Counted from the first letter of the stretch, positions 35,465 through 49,304 are shown. The stretch: DNA of 64,000 nucleotides from Pseudoscleropodium purum (GCA_963969395.1 OZ017797.1:2914001-2978000); one strand, 5' to 3'. Made by a program: numbers and translations. The notes: generated by a model from the sequence alone, not told the origin.

Positions 35465-38400
35465 CTACGAACTCAGGCTTGCAGATTGTGATTCTGTGCT
35501 CAACGCCTCCAGGTCGTGTTCATCAGAAACTATAATCGATACTCGTCGCTTAAATATCTGCATCATAGTTCCAAAGCACTGAGCGCAATATCCTAACTTA
35601 GACCCTAAAGGGCCAAGAAGCCCAAATTGGGCCTCACGTATTTTAGCAGTTTTGAGTGAGTCATATGCGAACTGGTTTCGGTCCAATTTTATCTATTTAT
35701 TGACCAAGAAGTGCAATGTTCGTCCCTGATTCTGATGATATAAAATTTGTCCCCATTTGAATTATCTTTTTCACAATGTGATGAAATGAATTATTCACTT
35801 TATAAAACATGAATGTAAAGTCCTCTAGGGATCACAACATAAACAGAGGAATGCCCAAGCATACTCTGCAATCAGAGAAGAGAAACTTCATTTACATGCT
35901 TCATGAAACCAATTTGGTTCAAAGGAGCTTACTTTCTCAAAATAAGGAAGCTCTTGCTGGGCTGCCCAGACCTCAAGTGAAACATCTTGAGCATGACCGG
36001 TCGCAGGGTCCTTAGCAGGCACTACAGCCTTCATCAAACAAACAAGAAAATACACATGAATAAATACCTCGAAAAGTAATGTGAACACAAATGCGGGGAG
36101 GCAGTGTGAATGCGGTTGTAAATAGGATTTGGAAACTGGGATTCAGAAACTCGGAGTCGATGCCATAGTCTCTGTCCAAAGAACAGAGCCAATAAAAGTG
36201 AACCACCACTGTTATTCCATTTTAAAACATTCAATATACTCAGTATGTTTTATACTTTTCTTCTATTTTTAATTATTCTTATGTGAACTTATGACTAGGA
36301 AAAGTTTCAACGACTTCCAGGCTAGTTATTCACCGAATTATCTTCAAATCCTGACTTGATAAGCTACAGCAGCAACCAGTGTTATGGCTGAAGCCCTTAA
36401 AATCGAGCTGGAAACAAAGGGAAAAAAGATACATCTTGAATACGAAAAAGCTGAAGACACAAGGTTTCTCACAAGGTTGCAGCAGGGGTACTTACGAGAA
36501 GGATGCTTTCCGATTGCTGGAAGACTTGGGCATGCTGGATGGCGCTTGAGTCACAGCGGTCCAGAGCAACAGCAACACGCATGATTGCACACATGGCCCT
36601 TACTTTCTTTTGAATCTGCAAAGAAAGTCATATTGACATCTATAAGAAAACTGCTTAAATAACCCCCAGAAGAGGTTTAACATGTGAAGAGTCTGCCAAG
36701 ACATAGGGATGGCAAGCGGCCACTTCACAGTATTACACTATTTCTAAGCACTGGCTGATGTACATCCAGTCATAGCTTATGAATTTCAAACATCATACTG
36801 GAGAGACATTAATCAGTTTATCAAAATTCCATTCACAAGAAAACGTTCCAAAAGAACAGGTAAATGACTAGGTTCTCAAAAAAACATATATAAATGAAAA
36901 CATAATTACTTCGTCAGGCAGATTGGCAAAGTCTTCATCCTTCTGACTAGGGACCTTCTTCCGATGATATCTTACTAGAAGCGCAAGAATCTGCAACATC
37001 CAAAAGCGATCCGACATGACATTCGACTTTAGAAATCTCTCACCAAATAATAGAACACAGGCATATAAACCATCAAGTCTAGTCCTCCACTTCCACGAGT
37101 ATAAAGACATGCAACATCAAAAAATCATCAGTTTCCTTTTAATTGAAGATAAGCTCATGAAACAAGGCAGCGAGTAAGCTCTATCTAGAAGCAAAACGCT
37201 GGAATGAGGAAGTTGTAGGAAGAGAAAGATACACATGGAATGAAATACCTCAATCTCCATGGGACTGTAACCGAGCAGATATTCATTATTCTGAATACAC
37301 ATATAGGCACGATCAGTACTTACTAATACCCTCTGTACGATAGATTCAAAAACCAATGAAAGTAAATGCGTAAGGATACACATGAAAGAGGTGTGCAAAT
37401 CTATGCAAAATGAGTAAACGACTTCAAGACCTCATGCCTCATACCTTAATAAGGTAGTGGGAATGTCTGTGATATGACCTGTGGTTAATAAACATGCCTA
37501 CATAATGCAAAATAGTAGCCCCCTCCAATAGGTCGGCGTCGTCATCACTTAATAAGCGAACGACGTCTGAGACACATTCTGTAGAACCAGAGCGACATGT
37601 CTTCAGCCCAGCAAGAATTTCCTGCGCACAATGACAAATATGTAAATAAAGACAAAGCTATAGGCTAGCAGACAAGGAGAGACATGTTATAAATTGCCAA
37701 TGTGTGCCATGAGGGATGACCAACCTTGGCAAGACCGGCTGAATGTTGGGCAGACTCCATGCGTCGATCTGTATTGAACTTCAATGCGAGATTGAGAATG
37801 GAGCTTGCCCGGATATTTACACCTGGTTTATAGCTGTCAAATGTTTCAGCCAAAGTGTCAACAATAACTCCCTCTCGAAGTGCATATGGTGACACCTTCA
37901 TTTTCTTGATCCCCATGGCCAGAAATATTTCTTCCAAGAGCACAACGCCCCCAACAATAACATCAGCTCGTTTCACAGGGAGTCCTGGAATCTTGGCCCG
38001 CTCCGATATAGTCTTCGCCTTAGAAATCTGATCACCCAACCGGACTATTTACTGACTTGTACACCAATGTTATGCTACCAAATTCACCAAATAGAGCAAG
38101 AAAATAACTACGAATAATATTCATGTCTACTCGAATAGAATTTGAAACAAGAGTACCTTTTTGACAGCCTCGTTGAGTTCGTCTGCTGTGAACTCCCGGT
38201 CACGTAGTAAATTCTCTTTTTGTTGTTGTTCATCCAAATCCTAGTTACACACAAGTGTCAGACAATGCCTGCTGAAAAAGGAACCTGGGTCTCACAAGAG
38301 GAACTTTGATCTCTCCCATCAACACTCACCTGTGACTCAGGAGGCGTTGTGATAGTGTGGTGAATCATTTGCTCAATACTTTCAATGGTGCCCGAACTCC

Positions 38401-41276
38401 CAATCGCAATTTCGAAAGGGGTCGCTAACACTTTGTCGATCACACCGGAATCGGCTAAAATCACTCGAACGTGACGTCTAAGCTCCTCAATCTGTGATGC
38501 ACCAAAAGATGCTCGGAAGTAAAAGTCAGGCCTAATTTACATGAATAGCTCATGTGGGTTCTCACTTGAGAAGTATATCACAACTGAAGATGCAAAACAA
38601 TAAGAGATCCACAGTGAAACGCAAAATACGAGAACTGTAACATAGGAAAGATAAAGCTAGGATTGAAAGCAGTGAAAGCCATACTATTTCCAAAAAATGG
38701 GGACAACTTTTGAATGTTTGTACTCCCTCCGTCCCAAAATGATCATTTCTGTTCTTGTAGATTCAGTGAATGGATAACAACTTCCTTGAAAGGGGTTGAA
38801 ATAGCGTTATAGCCCTTATATCTATTCAAAATAATTTCCTTTACTTCATTAGATTAAAAAGAGAATCTTGTTACAAATATGGAGAACAAAACCTACTCAA
38901 TTCTTGGTTAATTACACACACTAAAAAGTCAAGGTATTATAAAACTAACCTGTTCCTTCTTTATCTCGTCTTTCTTGCTACCTAGTGACAGGAACTGCTC
39001 AGAGAGCCGAATATGACCGAGCTTGAGCGAGGTAGCATAAATAGGCTTCCCTGCATTTCCAAGAACAAATTCCGTTGAACCACCTCCAATATCCACCACC
39101 AAAACAGTCTTATCGTACACGGGAAGTGCCTGCAGGACTCCCTGATAAATCAAGCACGCCTCCTCAGTTCCCGCAAGCACCTCAACCTCTAAGCCCACAG
39201 TATCACGGACCCTTCGCACAAAGGCCCGCCGGTTTCTGGCTTCTCGCACCGCCGAGGTGGCCACCACTCGCATTTCCGCTCCCCGGGTTTGAGCGAGGAT
39301 TTTGAAGCGTTTCAATGCAGCCAAGGCACGGTCTTCAGAGTCCGGAGTTATGACACTTAGATCAGGACTGCCACTACCCAGACGGACATCTTCCTTTTCT
39401 GTGTCCATTAGTTGGAACCGGCCCTGCTTGTCGGCTCGTACAACCACCATGTGAAACGAGTTCGTCCCCATGTCCACAGCTGCAAGTATCATATCCCCTA
39501 CAAACACCCATTCCAAACGCAACTTTTCAGGACCAACGCTCTTCACATCACCATTGAAAACAACAGGGAGAATTGGTGATCTCCTCATGATGGATCTCCC
39601 TATGATGTCACCTGTGATTTTTGGAGATTAATTATAGGGAGACATAAGGCAGATGGAAACAAATGGATCAATCATGGAGAACCCCATTTATTTCTTTGAA
39701 ATTGTTGGAAAGATGTAAAATGAAATGTTATAAAAGTGATATAAGAACTTTGCAAGTAGGTACAATAGGTGACCGTAGCGACAACTGAATCATGGGGAAC
39801 GATGAATCATAGAGAGGTCTTCCTTGACTCCTTAATTGTATCATGCTTATCTATGCTCCCCTCCCCGTGGTCGATCTCCCTATGTCTCCAAATTCTTGAA
39901 ACAATCCGATTCCGATGCTTACAGCAGTCCATGATGAACAGTACATTGCTTTGTATCCCAAAAACTAAACCAAAAAGCAAAAACCAACATAAGATTAGCT
40001 AACATTACCGTCTGGCGTCGGTTTAGAACTCCTCTTCTGCCTGGTTACTTCATTGAGGGATAAAGGGTCAGCGTCGAAGTCGTCCACACCAGCCCCGTTT
40101 TCAGTGAAGGTATCCTCCTCGACAGGTCCCATACTTTTAGCAACCAGAGATGCTTGGTTATTGCGAGCTGTTCGCTTAAAAGCAAGCGCGTTGGATAGTT
40201 TTGAAGTTTCCATCAATCGAGTATACCCGTGAGTAGAGGTACCATGAAAAGATTTCAAGGGTGTCAAAGCGGTGCACCAACTCTGCTGTAGTACTCCAGT
40301 CGAGCCAAGAATATCTGTCTGAAATATCACCGCCCCGCAAAACAAGCACGTCAAATCTTCCCTTCAAGATAAATATCTTAATGCGGATACACCTTGACGC
40401 GGATTTACAATAAATCAATATAAAGTCTTAAACGAAGAAAAGAGGAAGAAGAAGAACAGAATCAAGGCTCAGATAATACTGTTGCAGACTCACAATACAT
40501 GCTGCTCCATATATTGAATTTACAAACTGTCTCGAGGTAAAAAGACATGCTACAATTTAAATCAAGCACTGCCAGTGTGCATCAATAATCCACATCCAGG
40601 AGGTCCTCTTCTATGCTAAACAAAAATTTGGATCTATAGCATTAAGTTTACAATGTTAACCATGACTAAGGTAGAGCATACTAAAACCGTTATACACCCC
40701 TATTACCAACAGCAACTCATCTACTTATACACTTGGCTGGACTTATTCACGAGTGGAGTTAGCGTGACTTGGCTAAATGTGTATAGCCACTCCGAATGGA
40801 ATTATCTACTGTCACTTGCAATAGTCTACAAAATCCAGCATGAAATTGCATAAGAAATTCATACATAGTGATAGCAATTTCATCCCAAAGATTTGACTCC
40901 AGTACCCCAAAGTGATCCCTCCACAGCTCTACACTGATTTCCCAAAAGTTAGTCCAACATATTCTAAATCCCTAAAACTAACACATACAGTATCCTCTAC
41001 CCTATGACATGAAAGTTTACAACGTCAATTAGGACTATGTTCTTTAACCTGAACAAAAAAAAAAAAAATCAAAAATCAAAATTAAAATACTCAGAATCCT
41101 ATCCCGGGTCTTCATTTTAAAACGAACAGGAAGTCAGATTCCAATTCAGTAAACCGAGAATTCCCCCTCAAAATACATTCCGATTCCATAGAGGTCAATA
41201 TTTTCCGAAAAAGAAAAACACACGAAGTGCAAGATGAGAAGCTTACGGAACGCAAGAAGCTCCGTCCACAGATCAT
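35465..41276 (-). CDS. Ppx/GppA-family phosphatase (exopolyphosphatase-like), 12 exons
   Basis: Exons, 5' to 3': 41276-41247, 40318-40009, 39611-38950, 38491-38330, 38240-38157, 38027-37725, 37621-37445, 37290-37249, 36990-36910, 36615-36496, 36028-35933, 35557-35465. They join in phase to about 719 residues. Motifs of the sugar-kinase/Hsp70-fold family are intact: VDMGTNSFHMVV (about 159-170), VATSAVREARN (about 230-240), AGTEEACLIYQG with the catalytic Glu, VVDIGGGSTEFVLG (about 285-298), IAIGSSGTIES, and SPYALREGV. A C-terminal HD-like region follows (ILHYVGMFINHRSYHRHSHY, then LVRYHRKK). Known members hydrolyse terminal phosphate of polyphosphate or pppGpp. The 150-residue leader starts MICGRSFLRS and suggests an organelle, most likely mitochondrion (inferred). 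The acceptors of exons 6 and 11 are the least certain. Confidence 0.88.
38721..38740. mobile_element. Stowaway-like terminal sequence in Ppx/GppA intron 3
   Basis: TA followed by CTCCCTCCGTCCCAAAAT is the classic Stowaway (Tc1/mariner MITE) terminus. I could not find the inverted partner, so this is a solo or truncated end. Confidence 0.5.
40719..40975. repeat. Diverged direct repeat, copy 2 (Ppx/GppA intron 1)
   Basis: This segment matches 34020-34277 in the same orientation. The two copies bracket all exons of the Ppx/GppA gene except the first. Confidence 0.6.
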
Positions 41277-42179
41277 GGTGCTCTCTCCTCCCGAAAGGAG
41301 CCCTCAGTCACACCCCCTCGACTTGTTAAGCCTCGCTTGTTAGCAGCCAAGGCAATTAGCCCTCACCAGAATGCCACTCTTTCCCATCCAACCGAGAAAA
41401 TCACGAAACCTACAATCGGTGAGTAGCAACCCTCCAATTAGCTCGGGATCCAAGACACACTAAAGACTACCCGTTCTTGACGACTCTTCCTAAACACGCC
41501 ATCACAAGTTAAAGAATATTCTCTCCAAGGCTTCCAAAAGGCGATTTCAATCCGATTTCAGAAGCATCAAAGGAGATTGAATGGCAATTCTTAAAAAGAA
41601 GAAGCGGAGGAGGAGAGTACCTGCGAAGGATTGATTTTCTGCGAGTGAAAAGCTTTGTGGAATGTTTGCACAGGCGGAGTGCAAGTGTTGTGACTTGGAA
41701 ACTTGCGTTTGGTTGTGCGCAATGGAGGAGACGAGAGAGGAAGAAGGAATTGGGGATTAAAGATGAGTGACTTCAGGTCAATTGAGAAATGAAAAGGGGC
41801 CAAGCGTTTGCAGAGAGAAGGAGGAGTGCAGCAGCCAAGAGTGAGGGAGGTCGGATAGGAGCGGGAGCTGCTTAGTTTAGGGAGGGGGGGAATATGCTTC
41901 CGTTCACACCGGTGGAGATTCCCGTGGCATGGCCCACACAGTCTCTAAAGAGATTTCCTCTAAGCACTAACGGTCTGTGGCAAATAACAGACATTCCAGT
42001 GCACCGAGCACACAAACGAAACAGCGAGCATCAGTTGCTCTTCACTTCGCGCAAAGAAAGAGAGAAAAGAAGGCACACTAAGAACCCTCGAAACTCACGG
42101 AGACTGCGTAAAAAGATTGTAATTCGACAAGCTTCAAAATCTCATTCCTAACAAAAGGAATCAGGCTTGTGATTCAAAA
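41277..42179. other. 5' flank of the Ppx/GppA gene
   Basis: This should hold the leader and promoter of the minus-strand gene. Open frames at 41894-42151 (+) and 41591-41803 (-) are not supported by any motif. Only the spacer to the S3Ae pseudogene separates the two. Confidence 0.4.
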
Positions 42180-42607
42180 TTTCCAGGAAAGCCTGGTCCT
42201 CACCCGGCTGCAAGTCAGCCAGAGAGACCTCGAACACCCGTCCCTTCAGCCCATCGGCCGCAATCTGTTACACCCACCCAAACCACCACACTCGCGTCAA
42301 ATTACGCAGAATATCACTCGAAACAGACTAACTTTCGTTCATCGAGTCCTGGTGACAAGCGTCTTGTGCAACGACCTCTGCGTGAAGGTGGTGGTAGCCT
42401 TAATGTCATACCAGTCCTTCTTCGGAAAAGGGTCGACACTGCAATCCGCAAACCACAATCAGCAAATGTAGTGCAAATAACGATGGAATATTGAAACCCT
42501 AAAATGGACATTGGGTGCGGGCATTTGGAATGTGTGGGAATGTCGTACATTTTCTTCTTGCCACCCTATTTGCCCTTGGAAATGCGTTTGTTCTTGCCGA
42601 CGGCCAT
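42180..42607 (-). pseudogene. RPS3A: Ribosomal protein S3Ae (eS1) pseudogene, 5' fragment with introns
   Basis: Segments 42607-42549, 42438-42333 and 42264 to about 42190 together read MAVGKNKRISKGK, stop, GGKKK, then [22 protein letters not shown], stop, TK, then IAADGLKGRVFEVSLADLQ up to DQAF. This is the N-terminal third of eukaryotic S3Ae, a small-subunit ribosomal protein. In-frame TAG (42568-42566) and TGA (42341-42339) interrupt it, and similarity ends after about 105 residues where the family continues for about 150 more. The two introns keep GT and AG, so it came from a genomic duplication rather than a processed mRNA. A gcag acceptor just before the ATG suggests that a leader intron was copied too. 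Confidence 0.88.
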
Positions 42608-45600
42608 GGCTGCAGGTCAAGCTCGTGAGCTCCGGGGGAGCTGCTGCCTTGCCTTTTCGGGGAAGCTCAACTCCAAGACACAATTTTCAGTAAATTTTTG
42701 TAGGAAGAAAAAAGAAATTGGCATCTAACCCAAGTGGTTTCATATTTTTTGGACCTTTGTGGAATCAGTTACCAATTTTTGAAGTTGTAATGCAGTGATC
42801 ATTAAAACCAACTACTTCAAAATGTACACCAGAGATACACTAAAGAAACCAAAATGTACATGTTTGCCATGATTGATTTTAGAGGCTAGTCGCTTTTAGA
42901 ACAAACTACCTTAGACATATTCATTCTTGTCCATTTGAAAAATTCCTCCTTCATGAACAATTGGTGAATAACTAGAGAGTCCCAAAAATATTGCATATAA
43001 ATCCAAGTTGTTCATACAATTTTTGAATAGTTGTTTCTACTTTCATTTAACCCCTACAGGATCAACATGTAGTTATAGATTCTCTACTCTAAAATAATCT
43101 TTGATGTTCTTTTTGAACTCAATTTTCAATAATTTTTTGAATAAAATAAAACTATAAGATGAAGATCGTATATTATAATATTGCAAACATTGGAATTGGC
43201 ATTTTTCAGTTCCATAACTAAATTCTTAACAGTTTAGTATTTTCAATCATTCTTGACTACTATCTACTTACTATTTTTTCCCTACATGTTGTACAATTTC
43301 AAATAGTGTTAAATTTTTCAAACATGTGGCAAATGTGTCTAGGAAAAAGAATCCAAAGAAGCACTACCATTTTGAACATTTTTCTTTTATAGAAAAGTGA
43401 GCTTGTGAAGTGTAGCTGCCTTGTTTTTTGCAGGGCCAAAAAAAATGATTTTCATGAATTTGAACACTTATGTTTGGCAATTCATTTGGTGGAAGTTTCT
43501 AAAATTATTACCACATGTTCACAAGTTAGTATACTACAAGATCCTATGATTACATGTGTCAGAAAAAGATTTTTTTCAAAAATTTGGTACTTGTTCTAAA
43601 ATGGCAATTTTTGAGCATTTTCAATACACCATGGTCATGGAACTTTAGTAGTTAAGGCAGTTGTATTTAAGGCAATGTACTTTTCCCTTTTCCTTATTTG
43701 TTTTTAGAAGAATGATTATATGTGTATATATATTTTTTGAGCATATTTTACACTTTTATTAATATTTTTTGATAGCAAGAAATTCAAATTCAAAGGTAGT
43801 AGTGCAAAAAAATTCCCAAAATGGTGGTGAAAATGAAAGTAATTTGAAACAATAGTTGAGCATTAAAAAGAACTCCAATTTCAAATGCTAATATCTTCCA
43901 ACCATTACAGTGCAAATTCCCATGCAAATTCAAGTATTTATGACAATCTTAATGAAGCTTATTAATTTATTTTCCTTTAAACGCACGGACCAATTTCATT
44001 GATAAAGAAAAAAATACACAAAATCCAAGTCTATTAAATTTCAATTTCAAAAAAATAGAATTTTATTATTGATAAATAAGTTTCTTGTATTTTGGAAGAA
44101 AAGAAAAAACACTTTCTACGAGGTGTACTTTTTGCTGGTGAATTATCATCACTTCAAGCTTATCAATTAAAAGTAAAATTCAACTTATACTATGATGATC
44201 AAAAGGATCTATCCTTCTAACATCTACAAATTTTAATTAAAAAAATGAAGGATTCTATAACTAAACCTACACTAGAGACAACAAATACTTCAACTTCTAG
44301 CTATTTACAAGAAGATGTTGTAGAAAGTCCACTTGCTCCCAAAAATCTAGACATTAAGCATTCATTACAAATAATTTAAAGATAGTCTATATTATTGCAT
44401 TTATATAATTATTTTCAGTGTTTTAGAGATAAAGACTATTAATAAATTTTCTTCAATATATAATTGTGAGGGTGATTCTTGAGGGCCCATATGTCTTATT
44501 AAATTTTGGTGCTAGAATCAAGGTAGATTTAATAAACTGTAGTAGATTATTGTGTCCTAAGGATTTCTACTTTGAAAATTCATAGAAATCAAATGCTATA
44601 TTCAAAAATTCAATTTTTTTTAATATTCTTGATTTTCAACTGTTAATATTGAAAAAAAAAATTTCCTACAAGAAGTGGTACTTTCAACTATGCTAAAGTG
44701 CTTAAATGGATAGTTATGAGTACACTTACTTTACACCAAGATGTATACCATTGGATTGAGAATCTTATAGTTAAAATCTTTCATTTGGATGTCATTTTAA
44801 CATCTCAACTTTATTATGCTTAAAGACAATATAGAATACATGACTATTTTGTGAATTTTGAATCATTTAGGGGATGCAATAATGGACTAAATTGGGGGAG
44901 GTGTGTGTCATGGGATTCAAATTAGCATGAACCCAAACTTTTACACCATTGTAGACCCCAATTCCTAAACTTTCTATGTCACATACATACAAAAAAAAAA
45001 TCCATATTGCTGATACAAAATTGAACTATTCAATCTTTGAAGGTGAACTCCAAAGAACTTAAGAGTCTTGGTGTCTACCACTAGGTGAATTTTGAATGTC
45101 TTTAAGAATTTTTTGTAGGAGCTAAAAGAAATAGATGAATGAAGTACATCCATATAGTGAAGGCACCTATAACTGATCAAATAAGGAGTTCTAGACATGA
45201 TCAAGTAGTGTAAAGCAAAACAAATGTTTTTAGAAGTGCAATGATAGAAATGAATGAGATTGTAAAAACTTTAGTAATTTTATTGCTTGAACTAAAATTC
45301 CTATGGATTTTGAAAGGCAAACAAAACTTTAAACCCATAGCCAATGTCTAAACTCTTCCAACTTTGATCATTCAAGAACTACTTTCCCACTCATTACTTC
45401 CTACTTTCTTACTCACTACTTTGGGACATGTGTCATGAGCATATTAGTCCAAAACACCTTCCAAGCTTAGGTTGGATATGGGGCACTAGTAAGATATGGG
45501 TCTTTGGTTAGGAATTTGTGCCTCTACCTTACATGTTGAAAAAGAAACCTTACATTTTTGGCCATTCTTCAATAATAAGACAGGCAAGGATACTCATTGC

Positions 45601-45916
45601 TTCTTGATTTTATACTAAGTTCTGAATCAATCCATGTACGATTTAGAGAACAAGAGAAACTTGCAAATGTCCAGATCTTTGGACTAGCTTCTTCGTTGTC
45701 CATAATTTATTTTGTTTGTCCAGATCTACATTCCCCTCCCTGCTAGGTAGGCACTCTAAGGAGTAAGGATTCACACAAGCACGAAAAGGAAGTCTTGCAC
45801 AATGGACACAGTTAAGTGAGGCGGATAAAAGTAAACATATCAAATCAACAATACTCCAAGAAATCAATAAAAAAAAAAGTACAACAATTCAAAGGAGAGC
45901 CATCCCAGTGATATTA
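42608..45916. other. AT-rich spacer between the S3Ae fragment and TAD3
   Basis: A TTAA-family left end (TTTAACCCCTACAGGATC) occurs near 43047 and a loosely matching inverted end (CTTTAGTAGTTAAGG) near 43640-43656, suggesting a degraded 600-bp copy. The 300 bases before TAD3 are probably its 3' UTR. No other gene is seen. Confidence 0.45.
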
Positions 45917-48900
45917 TTACAGCGGTTGCACAAGATCACTTTCAGATATTGCAACTTGAAAAACAGTGTAGTGGTGATTGAGGCTCCGAACTCCTTGCAG
46001 TCTATACTTGCTCCCCAAAGCCCCATGCGAAGTGTTTGGGATCCCAAAGAAAACCCTTTTCACTCTCTGATGCACCAGTGCCATTGCACACCTGCAATGC
46101 ATATGCAGCTCCCGTTACGAACGTTTTCTCAGGAAATACAACACGGCTACTTGATTCAATCACAGCACCAATCACAGCAGACGAAATCGAAGGAATAACC
46201 TCAATGGAGCCCCATCACAGTAGTCCCTCCTTGCTGATTATCAACTGTTTCAGTGCTGCTTCAATTAACTAACTGGTTCATACTGAAATACCATTGTTGT
46301 AGAGCGATTTCAATGTTTATTAGTGTCTTTGTAATGTTTATTCAAATATTGCTTTTTCAAAACATTTAAAGGAAATAAAAAAGCATTGATAATCAGTTAG
46401 GGACTTTTGTGGTGCCAGTTCTGTAGAGGTAGCAACCATGCATTAAGACAGAACATCCAACTGTTGATTGTCGGAGCATAACAGAGAAGGGATCTCGAGT
46501 AAGACGTACATGGCACAAGGCTCTCGAGTGACGTAGGCATCAAATCCTGTGCATAGGTACGGACGAGGGATATTTTGAGCATTCATCACAGCACTCCCTT
46601 CTTGGGAGATTCCTCCACTGCCTAATCCGTTCAAGTCTACCTGCTCATCACCAAATTGTTTCATTAGTGTAAACAAACGTGTTTAAATAGGCCAATATGG
46701 ATATAATCAACAGCATTCCTCGCTAATAGATATTCACCAGTGGGCTTTGATTGAAATGTCAAGTCACCACTCATATTGAAACAAAGACGAGAAAGTACTT
46801 CGCAGATTAAATATATCTCCCACAAAATCACACTAATACGTATGTTAAAATGGTTAGAGAGACGCAAATAGGATCCTCCATCTTAAAGTGTCCCAAGCGA
46901 AAACATAGAGAAGGTTCAGCATTCGAGAGATATAAATCATGGGCTGATTTAGGACGTGGAAGCTGCCATCCACTAAAGATGAAAACGCTGACCATGTCCA
47001 TACGAGCTTTCTTTGTGGCACTGCCAAACTCAGCTTCAGTGTCAAATTCGCTCCTCTCCTCCGCGCACGAAGTGGTACCATTAGAGGGAAACAGAAGGCG
47101 GTCTCTGTCTGCTGCCATGCTTATGACTTCCATAACAGCATGTCTCAAAGGATAGCGGATGCAATTTTCTTTGGCTTCACAAGTGTGTACAGGAGAGTTT
47201 GCCGTAACCGTAGATTGATCATGTCCCCAGGAAATGACAGAGCCTAGGAATGGATCCACAATTACTGCCCCGTTTGCTAGCTGTCACATACACAGCAAGA
47301 TCAATAAATGAAGAAATATCCTGAACCGAAAAAAGAAGGTTCACTTCGGAAGCAAATAGCTGGTTATAGTAATTTCCACATCATATTTCAACAGTCCAAT
47401 ATTGTAGGGTGTGAGTTCTTCTTTCTATTGGTACATTTTGTTACCTACCTTTTAGCTTTCTAATGACTTAATTCAAATAATACAGACACTTTTGACCATT
47501 TGGCACTCGAGGGTAAAAGGCACGTCAATGAAAATATTACTGGTGAAAGTCACCTGTCCAGAGCTGTGACCAAGGCGGGCTTGATAAATAGCAGCCTTCA
47601 TGAACTTGCGTGCACTTTCAGCTTCAACTTCCTCCAACTCTATCTTGGACCCTCGTATACTGCCGCAACCAATATGTTACAATAGTTACAGGATTAGTTA
47701 ACAAGAAGAAATTTATAAAAGTAATTGTGTCCCTCGATTAGAAAAAGAACACTCAAGTTCAGGATTGACAGCTGTATGCCACCAATTACATAGAGTCAAT
47801 GCCACATTCAGACAAAAACAAAAAACAAGCTAGGCAATTTCATTGACACTACCAGTGAAATATTTGTGACATAAAATCTTCATAAATTACACTACATCAA
47901 CATGTAAATCACCATGCATTGGGATGAAAGGATGTGGGCCAGAATCGACACTGCGCTTCCCACTCTTCTCGGCTACTGGCTGGATGTGCTGATACCTGTC
48001 GTCAGAACGACAAATTGGAGGATGAATCTAGTCCACTAAAACAAGCTCAGACGTCACAGGCTATATCTTGCACTCTCAAAATGAACGCAGCCCTTCCATT
48101 GAAACAATCAGACTACTATTATAAGCTCGTTCTCATAAGATGCAGCCTTAATTTTGTTACATCATTTATAGACTACGAGGGATAAATGAAAGAAAGTTAA
48201 ATCTCAAGCAGTTGTGTTACACTCCGCATATTGCAAAATATCAGCAACGATGAACGAAAGAACCTCTTGTACCTCTGAAAGAAACGGCACGAGAGAGTGC
48301 TTGTCCACAATGTCTGCCACGTCAGTTGGAATATTGAAAGTATCGCTGCTCACATCTCCATCAGCGAGACAAAGAATGATGCTCAACTGCACCTTGTCTG
48401 TTCGGAAAAGTCAGAGAGTGCCAATGTAGAGGATGATCAAATCAACGGAAATAATGAGCAAATTTATGTCCGAATCAGCCTCTAAGTACCGAAATTGCTA
48501 GAAGTTGCCACTTCCATATCATTTAGAAAGCATCAAGGAAGGTAACAAAATGTACCAATAGAAAGAGGAAATCACACCCTACGATTTGGACACTATAAAT
48601 ATGATTTGAAAGTTTTGATAATCCACTATTAGCTTTCAAAGTGGGATTTCTATTTTTAGACTGGTATTAGATCATCTATTACTCCACACCACTAGGGAAT
48701 GAGACTTCAATCATTTGGTGAAGATAAGCTGAAAGGTAAGAAAACATCAAATACCTTCAGCTACTGTTCTTCGAATCCGCTTGACGTGTGCCAATGATGT
48801 CAACGGTGCCTTCGTGCCGAGATCCCTGCATTTTCATATTCGCACAGCCAATGAAGGACTAAATTTATACAAGAACTAAACCACAAACCAAGTCCACTTC

Positions 48901-49291
48901 TAAAATCGTACCTGATGAGGAGGCTAGCGAGCTTGGGGTTGATCGAAGCCGCAAGAATATGCACTGTAACACAGACAACGCAAGATAATGCCACCAGCCA
49001 TTACGCAGTCTGTCAGCATCTGCCAAGATGTCATCATCCATCAATCAAGTCAATTATTGCTTAACTCAACAGAACCCTTCTCCAAAAACTCAACCATCGC
49101 TCTTTTAATTTAGATACGATCAAGGAATCCACAGAAGGTGCGTACGCAAACCCCAAAGAGGAAAAGAAACTACCATCATAACTGAAAGAAAATAGTACGA
49201 TACCCGTTGCTGAAGCAGTCTGAAGCTCCTCGGGGATGTGGATGACATCCCACTCCTTAGTGCACTCCTCTCGCTTCATCTCTTGTGCCAT
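45917..49291 (-). CDS. TAD3: tRNA-specific adenosine deaminase subunit TAD3
   Basis: Nine exons (49291-49204, 48963-48912, 48825-48755, 48397-48273, 47995-47913, 47659-47554, 47280-46993, 46640-46510, 46091-45917) give about 372 residues. The start WDVIHIPEEL fits the usual TAD3 N terminus. The deaminase core carries RHAVMEVI (His222-Ala-Val224), where Val replaces the catalytic Glu of active deaminases, the hallmark of the Tad3/ADAT3 subunit. Zinc ligands complete with PCAMCAM (Cys313, Cys316), whose codons are split by the last intron. The C-terminal block GALGSKYRLQGVRSLNHHY is characteristic. With TAD2 it forms the heterodimer that converts A34 to inosine in tRNA anticodons. A leader intron probably exists, since a good acceptor (tatttgcag) ends 13 bases before the ATG. 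Confidence 0.93.
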
Positions 49292-49304
49292 GGGTTCATC
49301 CGTT

